A DNA stretch of 64,000 bases from Pseudomonas viridiflava (GCF_003702045.1 NZ_RBTP01000062.1:33996-97995); one strand, 5' to 3'; shown: positions 38,556-47,250, counted from the first letter of the stretch. Numbers and translations: made by a program. Notes: a model not told the origin generated them from the letters alone.

Positions 38556-39951
38556 CGCCGGATGTCTCGGCATCGGTGCGCTTGCGCTTCGCACCGCTGC
38601 TGCGACGACGTTTGCGCGGCGCGGCGCCGGCAGCTTCCGGCTTGCCGCTCAGGTCGCGAATCATGTCGCGGCGCTGGCTTTCGTTACATTCCTGATAGTC
38701 GGTCCACCACTGTCCCAGACCATCGGTCTGTTCGCCTGCGGTTTCGCGCAGCAGCAGGAAGTCGTAGCCGGCACGGAAGCGCGAGTTGTCGAGCAGCAGA
38801 TCGGCACGCTTGCCCGAACGGCGCGGCAGACGCTCCTGCATGTCCCAGATCTCGCGGATCGGCATTGTGAATCGCTTCGGAATCGCGATGCGCTGGCACT
38901 GCTCGATGATCAGCTCATGCGCAGCTTCCTGCATCGCGGCGATCGGCGGCATGCCACGCTCCTGAGCGCGCAGCACCTTGGCAGGCAGTGCGGGCCAGAG
39001 CAGGGCGGCAAACAGGAACGCGGGGGTGACGGGCTTGTTCTGCTTGATGCGCAGGTCAGTGTTGATCAGCGCATTGCTGATCAGCGTGTGCGTATAGGTC
39101 GGGTTGTATTCCAGCGCCTTGGAACTGGCCGGGAACAACGGCTCGAACAGCTCCAGATCGACCAGCATCTCGAATGTCGAGGCGGCATGACCGGACAGGA
39201 ACAGCTTGAGCACTTCTTCGAACAGGCGCGCCGACGGGATATCACGCAGCATGGCGGCCAGCGGACGGATCGGCAGGGCGCTGTGCTTTTCGATGCCGAA
39301 ATCCAGCTTGGCGGCGAAACGCACGGCACGCAGCATGCGCACCGGGTCTTCCTTGTAACGCTGCTCCGGGTCGCCAATCAGGCGGATCAGGCGATTGCGG
39401 ATGTCGTGTACGCCGTTGGCGTAATCCAGCACACGCTCGGTGACCGGATCGTAATACAGGGCGTTGATCGTGAAGTCGCGACGCTGGGCGTCCTCTTCAA
39501 GGGTGCCGTACACGTTGTCACGCAGGATGCGGCCGCTTTCATTGCGCGAGGACTGATTGCTGTCCTCTTCTTCGTCATCCTGCGGATGGTTGGCGCGGAA
39601 CGTGGCCACTTCGATGATCTCGCGACCAAAGTGGATGTGTACCAGTTTGAACCGGCGACCGATGATACGGGCATTGCGAAATTCGGCACGCACCTGTTCT
39701 GGCGTGGCGCTGGTGGCGACGTCGAAATCCTTGGGCGTGATATTGAGCATCATGTCGCGTACGCAGCCACCGACCAGATAGGCCTGATAGCCCGCGTTTT
39801 GCAGGCGCTCGACAATGTTGACGGCATAGCGGCTGAACTGAGCGCGCTGCAGCGAGTGCTGGCTGCTATTGAGCACTTCTGGCGTGGTGCGCGTATGTTG
39901 CTGCGGCTTGCGCAGTGGAGAACGAAATGACTGGAACAGCTTCTTCAGCAT
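38548..39951 (-). CDS. pcnB: Poly(A) polymerase I
   Basis: A 467-residue enzyme that adds 3' poly(A) tails that promote RNA decay. The class II nucleotidyltransferase head shows LVGGCVRDMML and KDFDVATSA with the catalytic Asp pair. The RNA-binding domain (GDPEQRYKEDPVRMLRAVRFAAKLDF) follows. The C-terminus is Lys/Arg-rich (RKRRRSSGAKRKR). The ATG at 39951 begins MLKKLFQSFRSPLRK as in homologues; the frame stays open to 40023. Its 5' neighbour is the crcZ RNA gene, and some crcZ transcripts may read into it. Confidence 0.96.
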   Translation of the reverse strand: MLKKLFQSFRSPLRKPQQHTRTTPEVLNSSQHSLQRAQFSRYAVNIVERLQNAGYQAYLVGGCVRDMMLNITPKDFDVATSATPEQVRAEFRNARIIGRRFKLVHIHFGREIIEVATFRANHPQDDEEEDSNQSSRNESGRILRDNVYGTLEEDAQRRDFTINALYYDPVTERVLDYANGVHDIRNRLIRLIGDPEQRYKEDPVRMLRAVRFAAKLDFGIEKHSALPIRPLAAMLRDIPSARLFEEVLKLFLSGHAASTFEMLVDLELFEPLFPASSKALEYNPTYTHTLISNALINTDLRIKQNKPVTPAFLFAALLWPALPAKVLRAQERGMPPIAAMQEAAHELIIEQCQRIAIPKRFTMPIREIWDMQERLPRRSGKRADLLLDNSRFRAGYDFLLLRETAGEQTDGLGQWWTDYQECNESQRRDMIRDLSGKPEAAGAAPRKRRRSSGAKRKRTDAETSGGE

Positions 39952-40097
39952 GGGATGCACTGTTTGAAGGAATATTCGGCCAAAAACGTGGAATGACCGC
40001 ATGATGGGCGGGGATTCTAGCATTTAGTCGGGGGATGGTGTAGGACGCTGACGCGGAAGGGGAAAAGTAGCGGCCTGATTTTGCTCCGCAAGCTACT

Positions 40098-40456
40098 GGG
40101 GGAGCCGAAGCTCCCCCAAAGTGTGTGCTCTTTATTATTGTTTTCTGTTAGGGCTTCTTGTTTTTGTTGAGTGCCCATTCACGAGACTTTCGCCTGTGAA
40201 ACCTCCCAATCGGGAGTCAAGAGCAAACGGATTGCTTTGGTCGCTGCGTTGCAATGATCATTAGATCCAACCAGTTCAGGCTCTACCTAAGGGTAGTTTT
40301 TTGTTGTTCTCGGCCTGGTTGCGGGGCAAGCCCCAAATACAACTCCTCTCCAAAAGAATCAGTTAGCTGCGCCTCCGCCGTGTTGTTCTTGTTATGCGTG
40401 AGTCGATTCGTATTGTTCTTGTTATGGGTGTCGTACTGCTTGTTGTTCTTCTTGTA
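40098..40456 (-). ncRNA. crcZ: CrcZ, Hfq/Crc-sequestering regulatory RNA
   Basis: The minus strand between cbrB and pcnB encodes no protein but carries six A-rich motifs typical of Hfq/Crc decoy RNAs. On the plus strand they appear as TTGTTGTTCTTCTTGT (40440-40455), ATTGTTCTTGTTA (40412-40424), GTGTTGTTCTTGTTA (40380-40394), TTTTTTGTTGTTCTC (near 40297-40311), CTTCTTGTTTTTGTTG (near 40155-40170) and TTTATTATTGTTTTC (40131-40145). The predicted start is near 40456 from the sigma-54 promoter. The 3' end is set at the GGGGGAGC-TTCG-GCTCCCCC hairpin (40098-40117), which lacks a U-run, so the true end may differ. Location, size (about 360 nt) and promoter agree with crcZ of other pseudomonads, which relieves carbon catabolite repression. 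Confidence 0.92.
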
Positions 40457-40467
40457 CTAGAGATATA

Positions 40468-40482
40468 GCAGGACCTGTGCCA
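40468..40482 (-). promoter_or_regulatory. Sigma-54 promoter of crcZ
   Basis: On the minus strand TGGCAC (40482-40477) - AGGTC - CTGC (40471-40468) matches the -24/-12 consensus except for one T. The GG and GC doublets are correctly spaced. It lies 23 bases upstream of the first CA motif. Confidence 0.88.
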
Positions 40483-40488
40483 ACTTTT

Positions 40489-40515
40489 GCAAAGCCCCGG
40501 AAAACGGGGCTTTGC
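40489..40515. other. Perfect 11-bp stem-loop just upstream of the crcZ promoter
   Basis: GCAAAGCCCCG and CGGGGCTTTGC (40489-40499/40505-40515) flank a 5-base loop, ending 7 bases from the -24 box. It may be a second, U-poor terminator shielding crcZ from cbrB read-through. Confidence 0.5.
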
Positions 40516-40541
40516 ACGCTTTTGGCGATTCAGTCAGGCAT

Positions 40542-40580
40542 AAAAAAGCCGGGACTTCGTTACCGTAAGCCCCGGCTTTT
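40542..40580 (-). terminator. cbrB terminator
   Basis: On the minus strand AAAAGCCGGG (40580-40571) pairs with CCCGGCTTTT (40553-40544), followed by T6 to 40542. The loop is 17 bases. It ends cbrAB transcription 70-110 bases after the stop codon. Confidence 0.8.
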
Positions 40581-40605
40581 GTTACGTGATGCAAGTAAGG
40601 TAACA
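40580..40605. promoter_or_regulatory. CbrB upstream activating site for crcZ
   Basis: TGTTAC (40580-40585) - 14 bases - GTAACA (40600-40605) is a perfect dyad with the arm sequence and spacing recalled for CbrB sites at crcZ/crcY in P. putida. It lies about 100-125 bases upstream of the -24 element. A further imperfect copy (GTTACCGTAAG) is inside the terminator loop at 40559-40569. Confidence 0.8.
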
Positions 40606-40653
40606 GTTTGCGCAAAACCCTGTGCACCGCGTGCCAGAGGCTTGGGCGGGGTA

Positions 40654-42087
40654 TCAGGTCTCGTTGGCGACACCTTTGCGACGTGGAATGCCCAGTCGCT
40701 GGCGACGTTCCCACAGGCATTTGCGGCTGACCCCGAGTTTGCGCGCCAGTTCGGTTTCGGTCATGTGGTCCTGATGTTCCAGAACGAAATGCTGAAAGTA
40801 ATCTTCCAGCGACAGATCCTCGGTCGGTTCGCTACTGCCTGAGGTCGATCCGTTGGGCAGCGGTGCCAGGCCCATGTACTCATCGTCCCCCAGACCGTCC
40901 AGCTCGATGTCGATACCCAGCAGGTCGGCTGTGATTTCCGGGTTTTCGCAAAGGATCACCGAGCGCTCTACCGCGTTTTCAAGTTCGCGGACGTTGCCCG
41001 GCCAGCTGTAGTGACGAATAGCCTGCTCGGCATCGGGTGCGAACTTCAGGTCGGTGCGGCCGACTTTGGCGCTTTGGCGCGCCAGGAACGCATGGGCGAT
41101 TTCCAGCACGTCACTGCCACGTTCACGCAGCGCTGGAAGCTTCAGCGCAATCACGTGCAGGCGGTAGAACAGGTCTTCACGGAATTCGCCGTTCTTGGCG
41201 AGGGTCTTGAGGTCCCGGTGGGTCGCGGCGATCAGTCGCACATCGACCTTTTGTGACTGAACCGAACCCACCCGGCGAATTTCGCCTTCCTGCAATACGC
41301 GCAACAGGCGCGCCTGCGCTTCAAGCGGCAACTCGCCGATTTCATCGAGGAACAGGGTACCGCCATCCGCCGCTTCGACCAGGCCCGCGCGTCCGGCACT
41401 GGCACCGGTGAACGCGCCTTTTTCGTGACCGAACAGCTCGGACTCGATCAGCGATTCGGGAATAGCCGCACAGTTGACCGAAATCATCGGTGCCTTGGCG
41501 CGGCGAGACAGGTTGTGCAGGGCGCGAGCGACCAACTCTTTGCCAGTGCCCGATTCGCCCTGGACCAGCACGTTGGAGTCGGTGGGTGCCACTTTGCGAA
41601 TCTTGCTGTACAGATCCAGCATCGGCGGGCAGGACCCAATGATACCGATCTCGCCGTTATTATTCGGCGCGGCACCTTTCTCGACACCGCTCGCCTTGCC
41701 GGTGGCACCGCGTTCGGCCTGAAGGCTGCTGACGGTTTGGCGATCACGCAGGATGCGGGATACGGCCTGGAGCATTTCGTCGTGATCGAAGGGCTTGGCG
41801 ATGTAGTCCACCGCGCCCATCTTCATCGAGTCGACGGCCGAACGCAGGCTTGCATAGCTGGTCATGATGAGCACCGGCTTGCCTTCGCCCAGCTTGATCA
41901 GTTCGGTGCCAGGCGCGCCGGGCAGCCGCAGATCACTGACGATCAGGTCAAACGACGCAATGCTGAAACGTTCCTGAGCCTCTTGAACAGAGCCTGCTTC
42001 ACTGACTTCATACTGGTTGCGTTCAAGCAGGCGACGCAGGGCTGAGCGGATAATCGTTTCGTCTTCGACGATCAAAATATGCGGCAT
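40654..42087 (-). CDS. cbrB: Two-component response regulator CbrB (sigma-54 activator)
   Basis: A 477-residue NtrC-type regulator. The receiver domain has the phosphoacceptor Asp52 in SDLRLPG. The AAA+ domain carries Walker A GESGTGKE (177-184), the sigma-54 contact loop GAFTGA (224-229) and Walker B LFLDEIGELP. The C-terminal Fis-type helix-turn-helix reads TELARKLGVSRKCLWERRQRLGI. CbrB activates catabolic genes and crcZ under carbon limitation. The ATG at 42087 gives MPHILIVEDE; the longer frame is not supported. cbrA ends 22 bases upstream. The crcZ target site is directly downstream. Confidence 0.97.
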   Translation of the reverse strand: MPHILIVEDETIIRSALRRLLERNQYEVSEAGSVQEAQERFSIASFDLIVSDLRLPGAPGTELIKLGEGKPVLIMTSYASLRSAVDSMKMGAVDYIAKPFDHDEMLQAVSRILRDRQTVSSLQAERGATGKASGVEKGAAPNNNGEIGIIGSCPPMLDLYSKIRKVAPTDSNVLVQGESGTGKELVARALHNLSRRAKAPMISVNCAAIPESLIESELFGHEKGAFTGASAGRAGLVEAADGGTLFLDEIGELPLEAQARLLRVLQEGEIRRVGSVQSQKVDVRLIAATHRDLKTLAKNGEFREDLFYRLHVIALKLPALRERGSDVLEIAHAFLARQSAKVGRTDLKFAPDAEQAIRHYSWPGNVRELENAVERSVILCENPEITADLLGIDIELDGLGDDEYMGLAPLPNGSTSGSSEPTEDLSLEDYFQHFVLEHQDHMTETELARKLGVSRKCLWERRQRLGIPRRKGVANET

Positions 42088-42109
42088 TGATTCAGTTCTC
42101 TCGACGGTC

Positions 42110-45058
42110 TCAGTTCGCGGTGGACGTCGCGTCGACATGGCGTGGCAGAGTCACCCGGATACGGGTACCACGCTGGTGCTCGGGGTCGGCCGGGCTGTCG
42201 ATGGTGATTTGTCCATAATGCTCTTCAACGATGGAATAGACCAGTGCAAGGCCCAGTCCTGTTCCTTCACCGGGGTCCTTGGTGGTGAAGAAGGGCTCGA
42301 ACAATCGGTCCATGATTGCCTTGGAAATGCCACTGCCTTCGTCTTCGACGATCAAGTCCACAGTGTGTTCTGAAGCTTCGCTCTTGACCCTGACCGCACT
42401 GCCCGCAGGCGACGCATCGCGCGCGTTGGACAGCAGGTTGATCAGCACTTGCGCAAGCCGTTGCGGGTCACCATCGACCCAGTGCTCGGGGTTGCACAGG
42501 TTATAGAACTGCACTTCGAAATTACGTCGGTTCAGCGCCAGCAGACCGATAGCATCCTGAGCCACTTCGGCCAGGCAGACGGCTTCGTCGCTGTGCTGGT
42601 GCGCGCCGGCGTGGGCGAAGCTCATCAACGACTGCACGATACGCGACACACGTTTGGTCTGTTCGAGAATCTGGCTGCTGATTTCCTTCAGTTCGTCGTC
42701 TTCTTCACGCTCTTCGCGAAGATTCTGAGCCAGGCAGGCGATACCAGTGATCGGGTTGCCAATTTCATGGGCCACGCCTGCCGCCAGACGGCCAATGCTG
42801 GCCAGCCGCTCTGAGTGAACCAACTTGTCTTCGAGCATCTGGGTGTCGGTCAGGTCCTCGACCAGCAGCACCAGACCGCTGTTGCCCGGTGCCAGTGGTT
42901 CGTTGATCGCGGCCTTGTGCAGATTCAGCCAGCGGGTCTGTCCGTCAAGGCCAAGGCGCTGCTTGTGCAAGTGCTCGTCCGGAACGCTGATGAATCCGGT
43001 CAGCAGGCTTTTCCAGGGTTCTGCAATGGTTTCCAGGCGTGAGCCGACGACACGCTGGGCGACGATGCCGGTCAGCTCTTCCATCGCACGGTTCCACATC
43101 AGGATCTCCTGATCCTCGGCCAGCGAGCACACGCCCATTGGCAATTCCTGAAGCGTCTGACGGTGGTAGCGGCGCAACGCATCGAGTTCGGCGGCAAGCC
43201 CGGTCAGGCGCGAATGGTAATCCTCAAGCCGGCTTTCGATGAAGTGAATGTCTTCAGTCACGTATTTTTCGCTGCCCGATTTATACGGCAGGAAGGTTTC
43301 CACCATGTCTTGGGCGACGCTCGGCCCCATCAGGCCTGAAAGGTTGGCTTCGATACGGTCGCGCAAACGGCGCAATGCGTAAGGTCGTCGCTCGTCGAAC
43401 GGCAGGTACAGGTCACGCAGGGCCTGCTCGACCTCTTTCTGCGCCGCCTTGGCGCCCAGGGGCTTGGCCAGTTGCGTGGCAAATTCCTGCGGGGAGACGG
43501 CGTGCAGTTCCCGACGTTGCGGGCGTCGCACGTTGTCCACCGCGCAGGCTTCGGCCGCGCTGACTTCCTCGGCACTGGCGTTGGTGAACAGTGACACCAG
43601 CGTGAACAGCAGCACGTTGGCGGCCAGTGACGCGATGGCCGCCATGTGCCAGCTGGTGTCGTCCATCACGTAGATCATGTTCAGCCACGGGATGTAGAAG
43701 CCTTGCAGGTTGCTGATCAGCGGCAGCAGCATGCTGACCACCCAGACTGCAATCCCCGCCAGCAGTCCGGCGATGAAGCCGCGTCGGTTGGCGGTCGGCC
43801 AATACAGCACTGAAAGCACGCCGGGCAGAAACTGCAGCGTGGCGACAAAGGCCACGATGCCCAGGTTGGCCAGATCCTGTTGCGCACCCAGCATCAGGTA
43901 GAAGCCATAGCCTGCAGCGATGATCGCAACGATCAGCCCGCGCCGTGTCCACTTCAACCAACGATAGATATTGCCTTCGGCCGGGGGCTGATAAAGCGGC
44001 AGCACCAGGTGGTTCAGCGCCATTCCCGACAGCGCCAGGGTGGTGACGATGATCAATCCGCTGGCCGCCGACAGTCCGCCAATGTACGCGAGCAGTGCCA
44101 ACGCCGGTTTACCGGCCGCGATGCCGATTCCCAGCGTGAAATATTCGGGGCTGGTTGTGGCCCCCAGCTTGAGCCCCGCCCAAAGAATCAGTGGTACGGC
44201 CAGGCTGATGAGCAGCAGGAACAACGGCAGCCCCCAACTGGCGCTGACCAGCGAGCGAGGGTTGAGGTTTTCGGTGAAGGTCATGTGATACATGTGCGGC
44301 ATCACGATGGCCGAGGCGAAGAACACCAGCAGCAGCGTGCGCCACGGACCTTCCTGCAATGGCGTGTGCAGCGAGGCGAGGGCGGTCTGGTTTTGCAGCA
44401 GCCAGAGTTCCAGTTGCTGCGGGCCGTCGAATACACCGTACAGCGCATACAGGCCGACGCCACCGAGAGCGATCAGTTTGATCAGCGATTCGAAGGCAAT
44501 CGCGAACACCAGCCCTTCGTGCTTTTCGCGGGTTGCGATGTGCCGGGAGCCAAAGAAGATCGTGAACAGCATGATGATTGCGCAGAACGCTATCGCGACC
44601 CGATCCTGCACCGGCTCGCGCGTCATGATACTGATCGAGTCGGCGACGGCCTGAATCTGCAGGGCCAGCAGCGGTAATACGCCGATCAGCATGAACACGG
44701 TGGTCAGTGCGCCGGCCCAAGTGCTGCGAAAACGGAACGCGAACAGGTCGGCTAATGAGGAAAGCTGATAGGTGCGGGTGATTTTCAGAATCGGATAGAG
44801 CAGCACCGGCGCCAGCAGAAATGCCCCGGAGACGCCAAGGTAGCTGGACAGAAAGCCGTAACCATACTGATAAGCCAGGCCGACCGTGCCATAGAACGCC
44901 CAGGCGCTGGCGTACACACCCAGCGACAAGGTATAGGTCAGGGGGTGACGAATGATGGCGCGCGGGATCAGGCCGCGTTCACTGACCCAGGCGACACCAA
45001 ACAGCACCAGCAGATAGCCGGCGCTCACCAGCAGCATCTGCGTCAGGCTAAAGCTCAT
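42110..45058 (-). CDS. cbrA: Sensor histidine kinase CbrA with SLC5-type transporter domain
   Basis: An approximately 982-residue membrane kinase of a CbrA-type fusion. The N-terminal half (about 1-500) has some 13 hydrophobic spans of the sodium:solute symporter fold, and CbrA of other species transports histidine. A linker region (about 520-610) precedes a PAS domain (about 625-730). The HisKA domain has the phosphoacceptor His764 in GVAHEIGNPITG, and the HATPase domain shows NLLSNARDA, DEGSGI and GTGLGLALV. The ATG at 45058 (MSFSLTQML) is preferred over 45064 for spacing and homology. Its start overlaps cbrX by 11 bases. Confidence 0.96.
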   Translation of the reverse strand: MSFSLTQMLLVSAGYLLVLFGVAWVSERGLIPRAIIRHPLTYTLSLGVYASAWAFYGTVGLAYQYGYGFLSSYLGVSGAFLLAPVLLYPILKITRTYQLSSLADLFAFRFRSTWAGALTTVFMLIGVLPLLALQIQAVADSISIMTREPVQDRVAIAFCAIIMLFTIFFGSRHIATREKHEGLVFAIAFESLIKLIALGGVGLYALYGVFDGPQQLELWLLQNQTALASLHTPLQEGPWRTLLLVFFASAIVMPHMYHMTFTENLNPRSLVSASWGLPLFLLLISLAVPLILWAGLKLGATTSPEYFTLGIGIAAGKPALALLAYIGGLSAASGLIIVTTLALSGMALNHLVLPLYQPPAEGNIYRWLKWTRRGLIVAIIAAGYGFYLMLGAQQDLANLGIVAFVATLQFLPGVLSVLYWPTANRRGFIAGLLAGIAVWVVSMLLPLISNLQGFYIPWLNMIYVMDDTSWHMAAIASLAANVLLFTLVSLFTNASAEEVSAAEACAVDNVRRPQRRELHAVSPQEFATQLAKPLGAKAAQKEVEQALRDLYLPFDERRPYALRRLRDRIEANLSGLMGPSVAQDMVETFLPYKSGSEKYVTEDIHFIESRLEDYHSRLTGLAAELDALRRYHRQTLQELPMGVCSLAEDQEILMWNRAMEELTGIVAQRVVGSRLETIAEPWKSLLTGFISVPDEHLHKQRLGLDGQTRWLNLHKAAINEPLAPGNSGLVLLVEDLTDTQMLEDKLVHSERLASIGRLAAGVAHEIGNPITGIACLAQNLREEREEDDELKEISSQILEQTKRVSRIVQSLMSFAHAGAHQHSDEAVCLAEVAQDAIGLLALNRRNFEVQFYNLCNPEHWVDGDPQRLAQVLINLLSNARDASPAGSAVRVKSEASEHTVDLIVEDEGSGISKAIMDRLFEPFFTTKDPGEGTGLGLALVYSIVEEHYGQITIDSPADPEHQRGTRIRVTLPRHVDATSTAN

Positions 45059-45224
45059 CGGCATCTCGCTGGCTTTGCAGGATGAACGTCACCACGATCA
45101 GGATCAGCCACAACAGGTAAGGCCGATACCAGGCTCCCGTCGCGTCGATCCACCAGTCCATGATGGCTGGAGAAAAAAGATAGATACCTACCACCAGAAG
45201 CAAAACCAACCGGTAAATGTACAT
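45048..45224 (-). CDS. cbrX: Small membrane protein CbrX
   Basis: A 58-residue protein with two predicted membrane spans (about 5-19 and 35-49) joined by a Trp-rich loop (SPAIMDWWIDATGAWYRPY). The ATG at 45224 is preceded by GGGAG; the longer open frame is not needed. Its stop lies 11 bases inside cbrA, so cbrA translation is probably coupled to it, as reported for cbrX-cbrA in P. putida. The family is also annotated DUF3309-like or uncharacterised in genomes. Function beyond coupling is unknown. Confidence 0.85.
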   Translation of the reverse strand: MYIYRLVLLLVVGIYLFSPAIMDWWIDATGAWYRPYLLWLILIVVTFILQSQRDADEL

Positions 45225-45322
45225 CTGGTCTCCCTGCGCTGGTAGATGAGGAGCGGCATGGTAACGGATGTCGAACAACCTGCAACTATCCTTAAGCAGT
45301 ACTTTTGCGCGACGGCTCTGGC

Positions 45323-46210
45323 TCAGTCTATCCGGGCTTCTTCAATGTTGCGCAGCTTTGGAATCAGGTCAGCGTTCCAGCGCTCGATGCCCCAGGCCAG
45401 TACTTCCTGCGCCGTGGCGTAGGTCAGGTGCGGATCGGTCGGCTGTCCCAGTGCCCGTAATGCGCGCAGTAACAGAGGGGTCGCCTGATCGGCGGGCAGC
45501 GGTGGGGAGCGGTATGACTTGCCGAGCTTGTGACCGTTCGGTTGGGTCATCAGCGGAACATGCAGGTAACGTGGCTGGGGAATGCCCAGCAGCTCTTGCA
45601 GGTACAAATGCCGGGGCGTCGAGTCCAGCAGGTCCGCGCCACGCACGATATCGGTCACACCTTGCCAGGCGTCATCAATCACCACTGCCAGTTGATAGGC
45701 GTACAGGCCGTCGCGGCGACGGATCACGAAGTCACCGCTTTCATTGCCCAAGTGCATGCGGTACGTGCCTTGCACCCGGTCTTCGAAGCGGTATTCCAGT
45801 TCCGGCACGCGAATACGGATGGCGGCGTTTTCGGGGGAGTGGCCTGCGTTGCGGCACAGGCCTGGATAGACACCCTGATAGTCTTCGAGTTGTTTGCGTG
45901 AGCAGGTGCAGGCGTAGGCCAGCCCGTGGCTGAACCAGCGATCAATGATGGCCGCGTAAGCATCGTGGCGTTCGCTTTGCCGGACCCATGCGCCGTCCCA
46001 TTCGAAACCGTAACGCTCCAGCGTATCGAGAATGGCGGCCTGCGCGCCGGGCACTTCGCGTGGAGGGTCCAGGTCCTCCATCCGCATCAGCCATTGCCCG
46101 CCCGCAGCCCGGGCGTCGAGATAGGAAGCGAGCGCCGCAACGAGCGAGCCAAAATGCAGATAACCGCTGGGTGTCGGCGCAAAGCGCCCGATGTAGGCAG
46201 ATTTTTTCAT
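45323..46210 (-). CDS. gluQ: Glutamyl-Q tRNA(Asp) synthetase
   Basis: A 295-residue truncated glutamyl-tRNA synthetase paralogue that loads glutamate onto queuosine in tRNA-Asp and lacks an anticodon-binding domain. The HIGH-like motif is GYLHFGS (about 16-22), the zinc cysteines are in CTCSRKQLEDYQGVYPGLC, and the KMSKS-like loop is HKLGKS. The length fits the family. It lies 3' to dksA on the same strand, a conserved pairing. A REP doublet and the dksA terminator separate the two. Confidence 0.95.
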   Translation of the reverse strand: MKKSAYIGRFAPTPSGYLHFGSLVAALASYLDARAAGGQWLMRMEDLDPPREVPGAQAAILDTLERYGFEWDGAWVRQSERHDAYAAIIDRWFSHGLAYACTCSRKQLEDYQGVYPGLCRNAGHSPENAAIRIRVPELEYRFEDRVQGTYRMHLGNESGDFVIRRRDGLYAYQLAVVIDDAWQGVTDIVRGADLLDSTPRHLYLQELLGIPQPRYLHVPLMTQPNGHKLGKSYRSPPLPADQATPLLLRALRALGQPTDPHLTYATAQEVLAWGIERWNADLIPKLRNIEEARID

Positions 46211-46329
46211 GGGCCGGATGTTACTGGTGCTCTGGTTGGGCGATCAAGCGTGGCGGCAGTGTGGAGATGGAGTACTGACCTACTTGATCGAACCGGCCGG
46301 TCCAGTCACGAGACGCGGCGACTGAGAAG

Positions 46330-46400
46330 CAGCGTTCGCGGACAAGTCCACTCCTACGTACGGAGTTCAGCTGTGGGAGCGGACTTGTCCGCGAACGCTG
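46330..46400. repeat. REP doublet forming a 20-bp perfect inverted repeat
   Basis: The arms at 46330-46349 and 46381-46400 are perfect reverse complements (CAGCGTTCGCGGACAAGTCC and its complement). Each belongs to a REP unit: GTAGGAGTGG... on the minus strand (46357-46332) and GTGGGAGCGG... on the plus strand (46373-46399). The pair lies between gluQ and the dksA terminator. Confidence 0.88.
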
Positions 46401-46411
46401 TCCACAAAACC

Positions 46412-46435
46412 AAAAAAGACGCCGAAGCGTCTTTT
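46412..46435 (-). terminator. dksA terminator
   Basis: On the minus strand AAAAGACGC-TTCG-GCGTCTTTTTT: stem 46435-46427 with 46422-46414, cUUCGg loop, T-run to 46412. It can also work on the plus strand, which has T4. Confidence 0.88.
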
Positions 46436-46458
46436 CATTTAAGGCAGGTCCCGACAGG

Positions 46459-46899
46459 TCATTTACCGACCTGTTTTTCCTTGATTTCCGCCAGGGTCTT
46501 GCAATCGATGCACAGATCCGCGGTAGGGCGAGCTTCGAGGCGGCGGATGCCGATCTCGACGCCGCAGGATTCGCACCAGCCATATTCCTCATCAAGGATG
46601 AGTTGCAGCGTCTTGTCGATCTTCTTGATGAGTTTGCGCTCGCGGTCACGGGCACGAAGTTCCAGACTGAATTCTTCTTCCTGACTGGCGCGGTCCGCCG
46701 GATCAGGGAAATTGGCAGCTTCGTCCTTCATGTGGTCTACCGTGCGATCGACCTCTTGCATCAAGTCCTGCTTCCACTTGTTCAGGATCTTGGTGAAGTG
46801 GGCGCGCATGGGGTCGCTCATGTACTCCTCACCCTTCGTTGGTACGTAGGGTGCGAAGCCGCTGATTAGATGGTTCTGTTGCTTTTCTGGGGTGGGCAT
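46459..46899 (-). CDS. dksA: RNA polymerase-binding transcription factor DksA
   Basis: A 146-residue secondary-channel factor that works with ppGpp in the stringent response. The coiled coil carries the tip DPADRAS (Asp66/Asp69) and the zinc finger cysteines are at 109, 112, 130 and 133 (CESCGVE ... CIDCK). The ATG at 46899 is preferred; a GTG at 46917 would add six residues. The first 25 residues are more variable, as in the family. The four-cysteine form indicates the standard DksA rather than the zinc-independent DksA2. Confidence 0.97.
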   Translation of the reverse strand: MPTPEKQQNHLISGFAPYVPTKGEEYMSDPMRAHFTKILNKWKQDLMQEVDRTVDHMKDEAANFPDPADRASQEEEFSLELRARDRERKLIKKIDKTLQLILDEEYGWCESCGVEIGIRRLEARPTADLCIDCKTLAEIKEKQVGK

Positions 46900-47250
46900 G
46901 TATGGACCGCCTCTCACTCTTCTAATCTATTGCGCAGGATTGTTCCATCACCGACACCCGTCGGCCCTGCAGCTGCAAGCGGGCGAACTTACCAGATCAA
47001 ATCGGAGTGCGCTACTCCCGGTTGTCGAGCATGACGACGCGGTCTGCTTGCAGAGACGGCCGTGACGAAACTGCTCTTGCCTTAAATGAACTCTAGCCTT
47101 TGGCTGCCGTCGTAGCTTTCTTTTCTTCCGGCTTTATCGATACGCCCCGACTTGATCATTTAGCGCACTGCTGGCACAGGGTTGGGTAGAATCGTGCCCC
47201 GCTGTCATGACAATGATATTTCCAGACGTTTTCTCCATAAGGATGGACCC
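46900..47250. other. Divergent intergenic region dksA/aminotransferase, no gene seen
   Basis: The 351 bases hold the promoters of dksA (leftward) and of the aminotransferase (rightward). I see a TAGAAT-like -10 near 47188-47193 but no convincing -35, no strong hairpin, and no small frame with a ribosome-binding site. Confidence 0.4.

Noticed and set aside
40254..40460. 68-codon plus-strand frame opposite crcZ
   Set aside because: Its Leu/Phe/Val-rich translation comes from the reverse complement of the crcZ CA motifs.
46971..47010. GC-rich stretch near dksA as a terminator or REP unit
   Set aside because: Only short imperfect pairing and no REP consensus or T-run.
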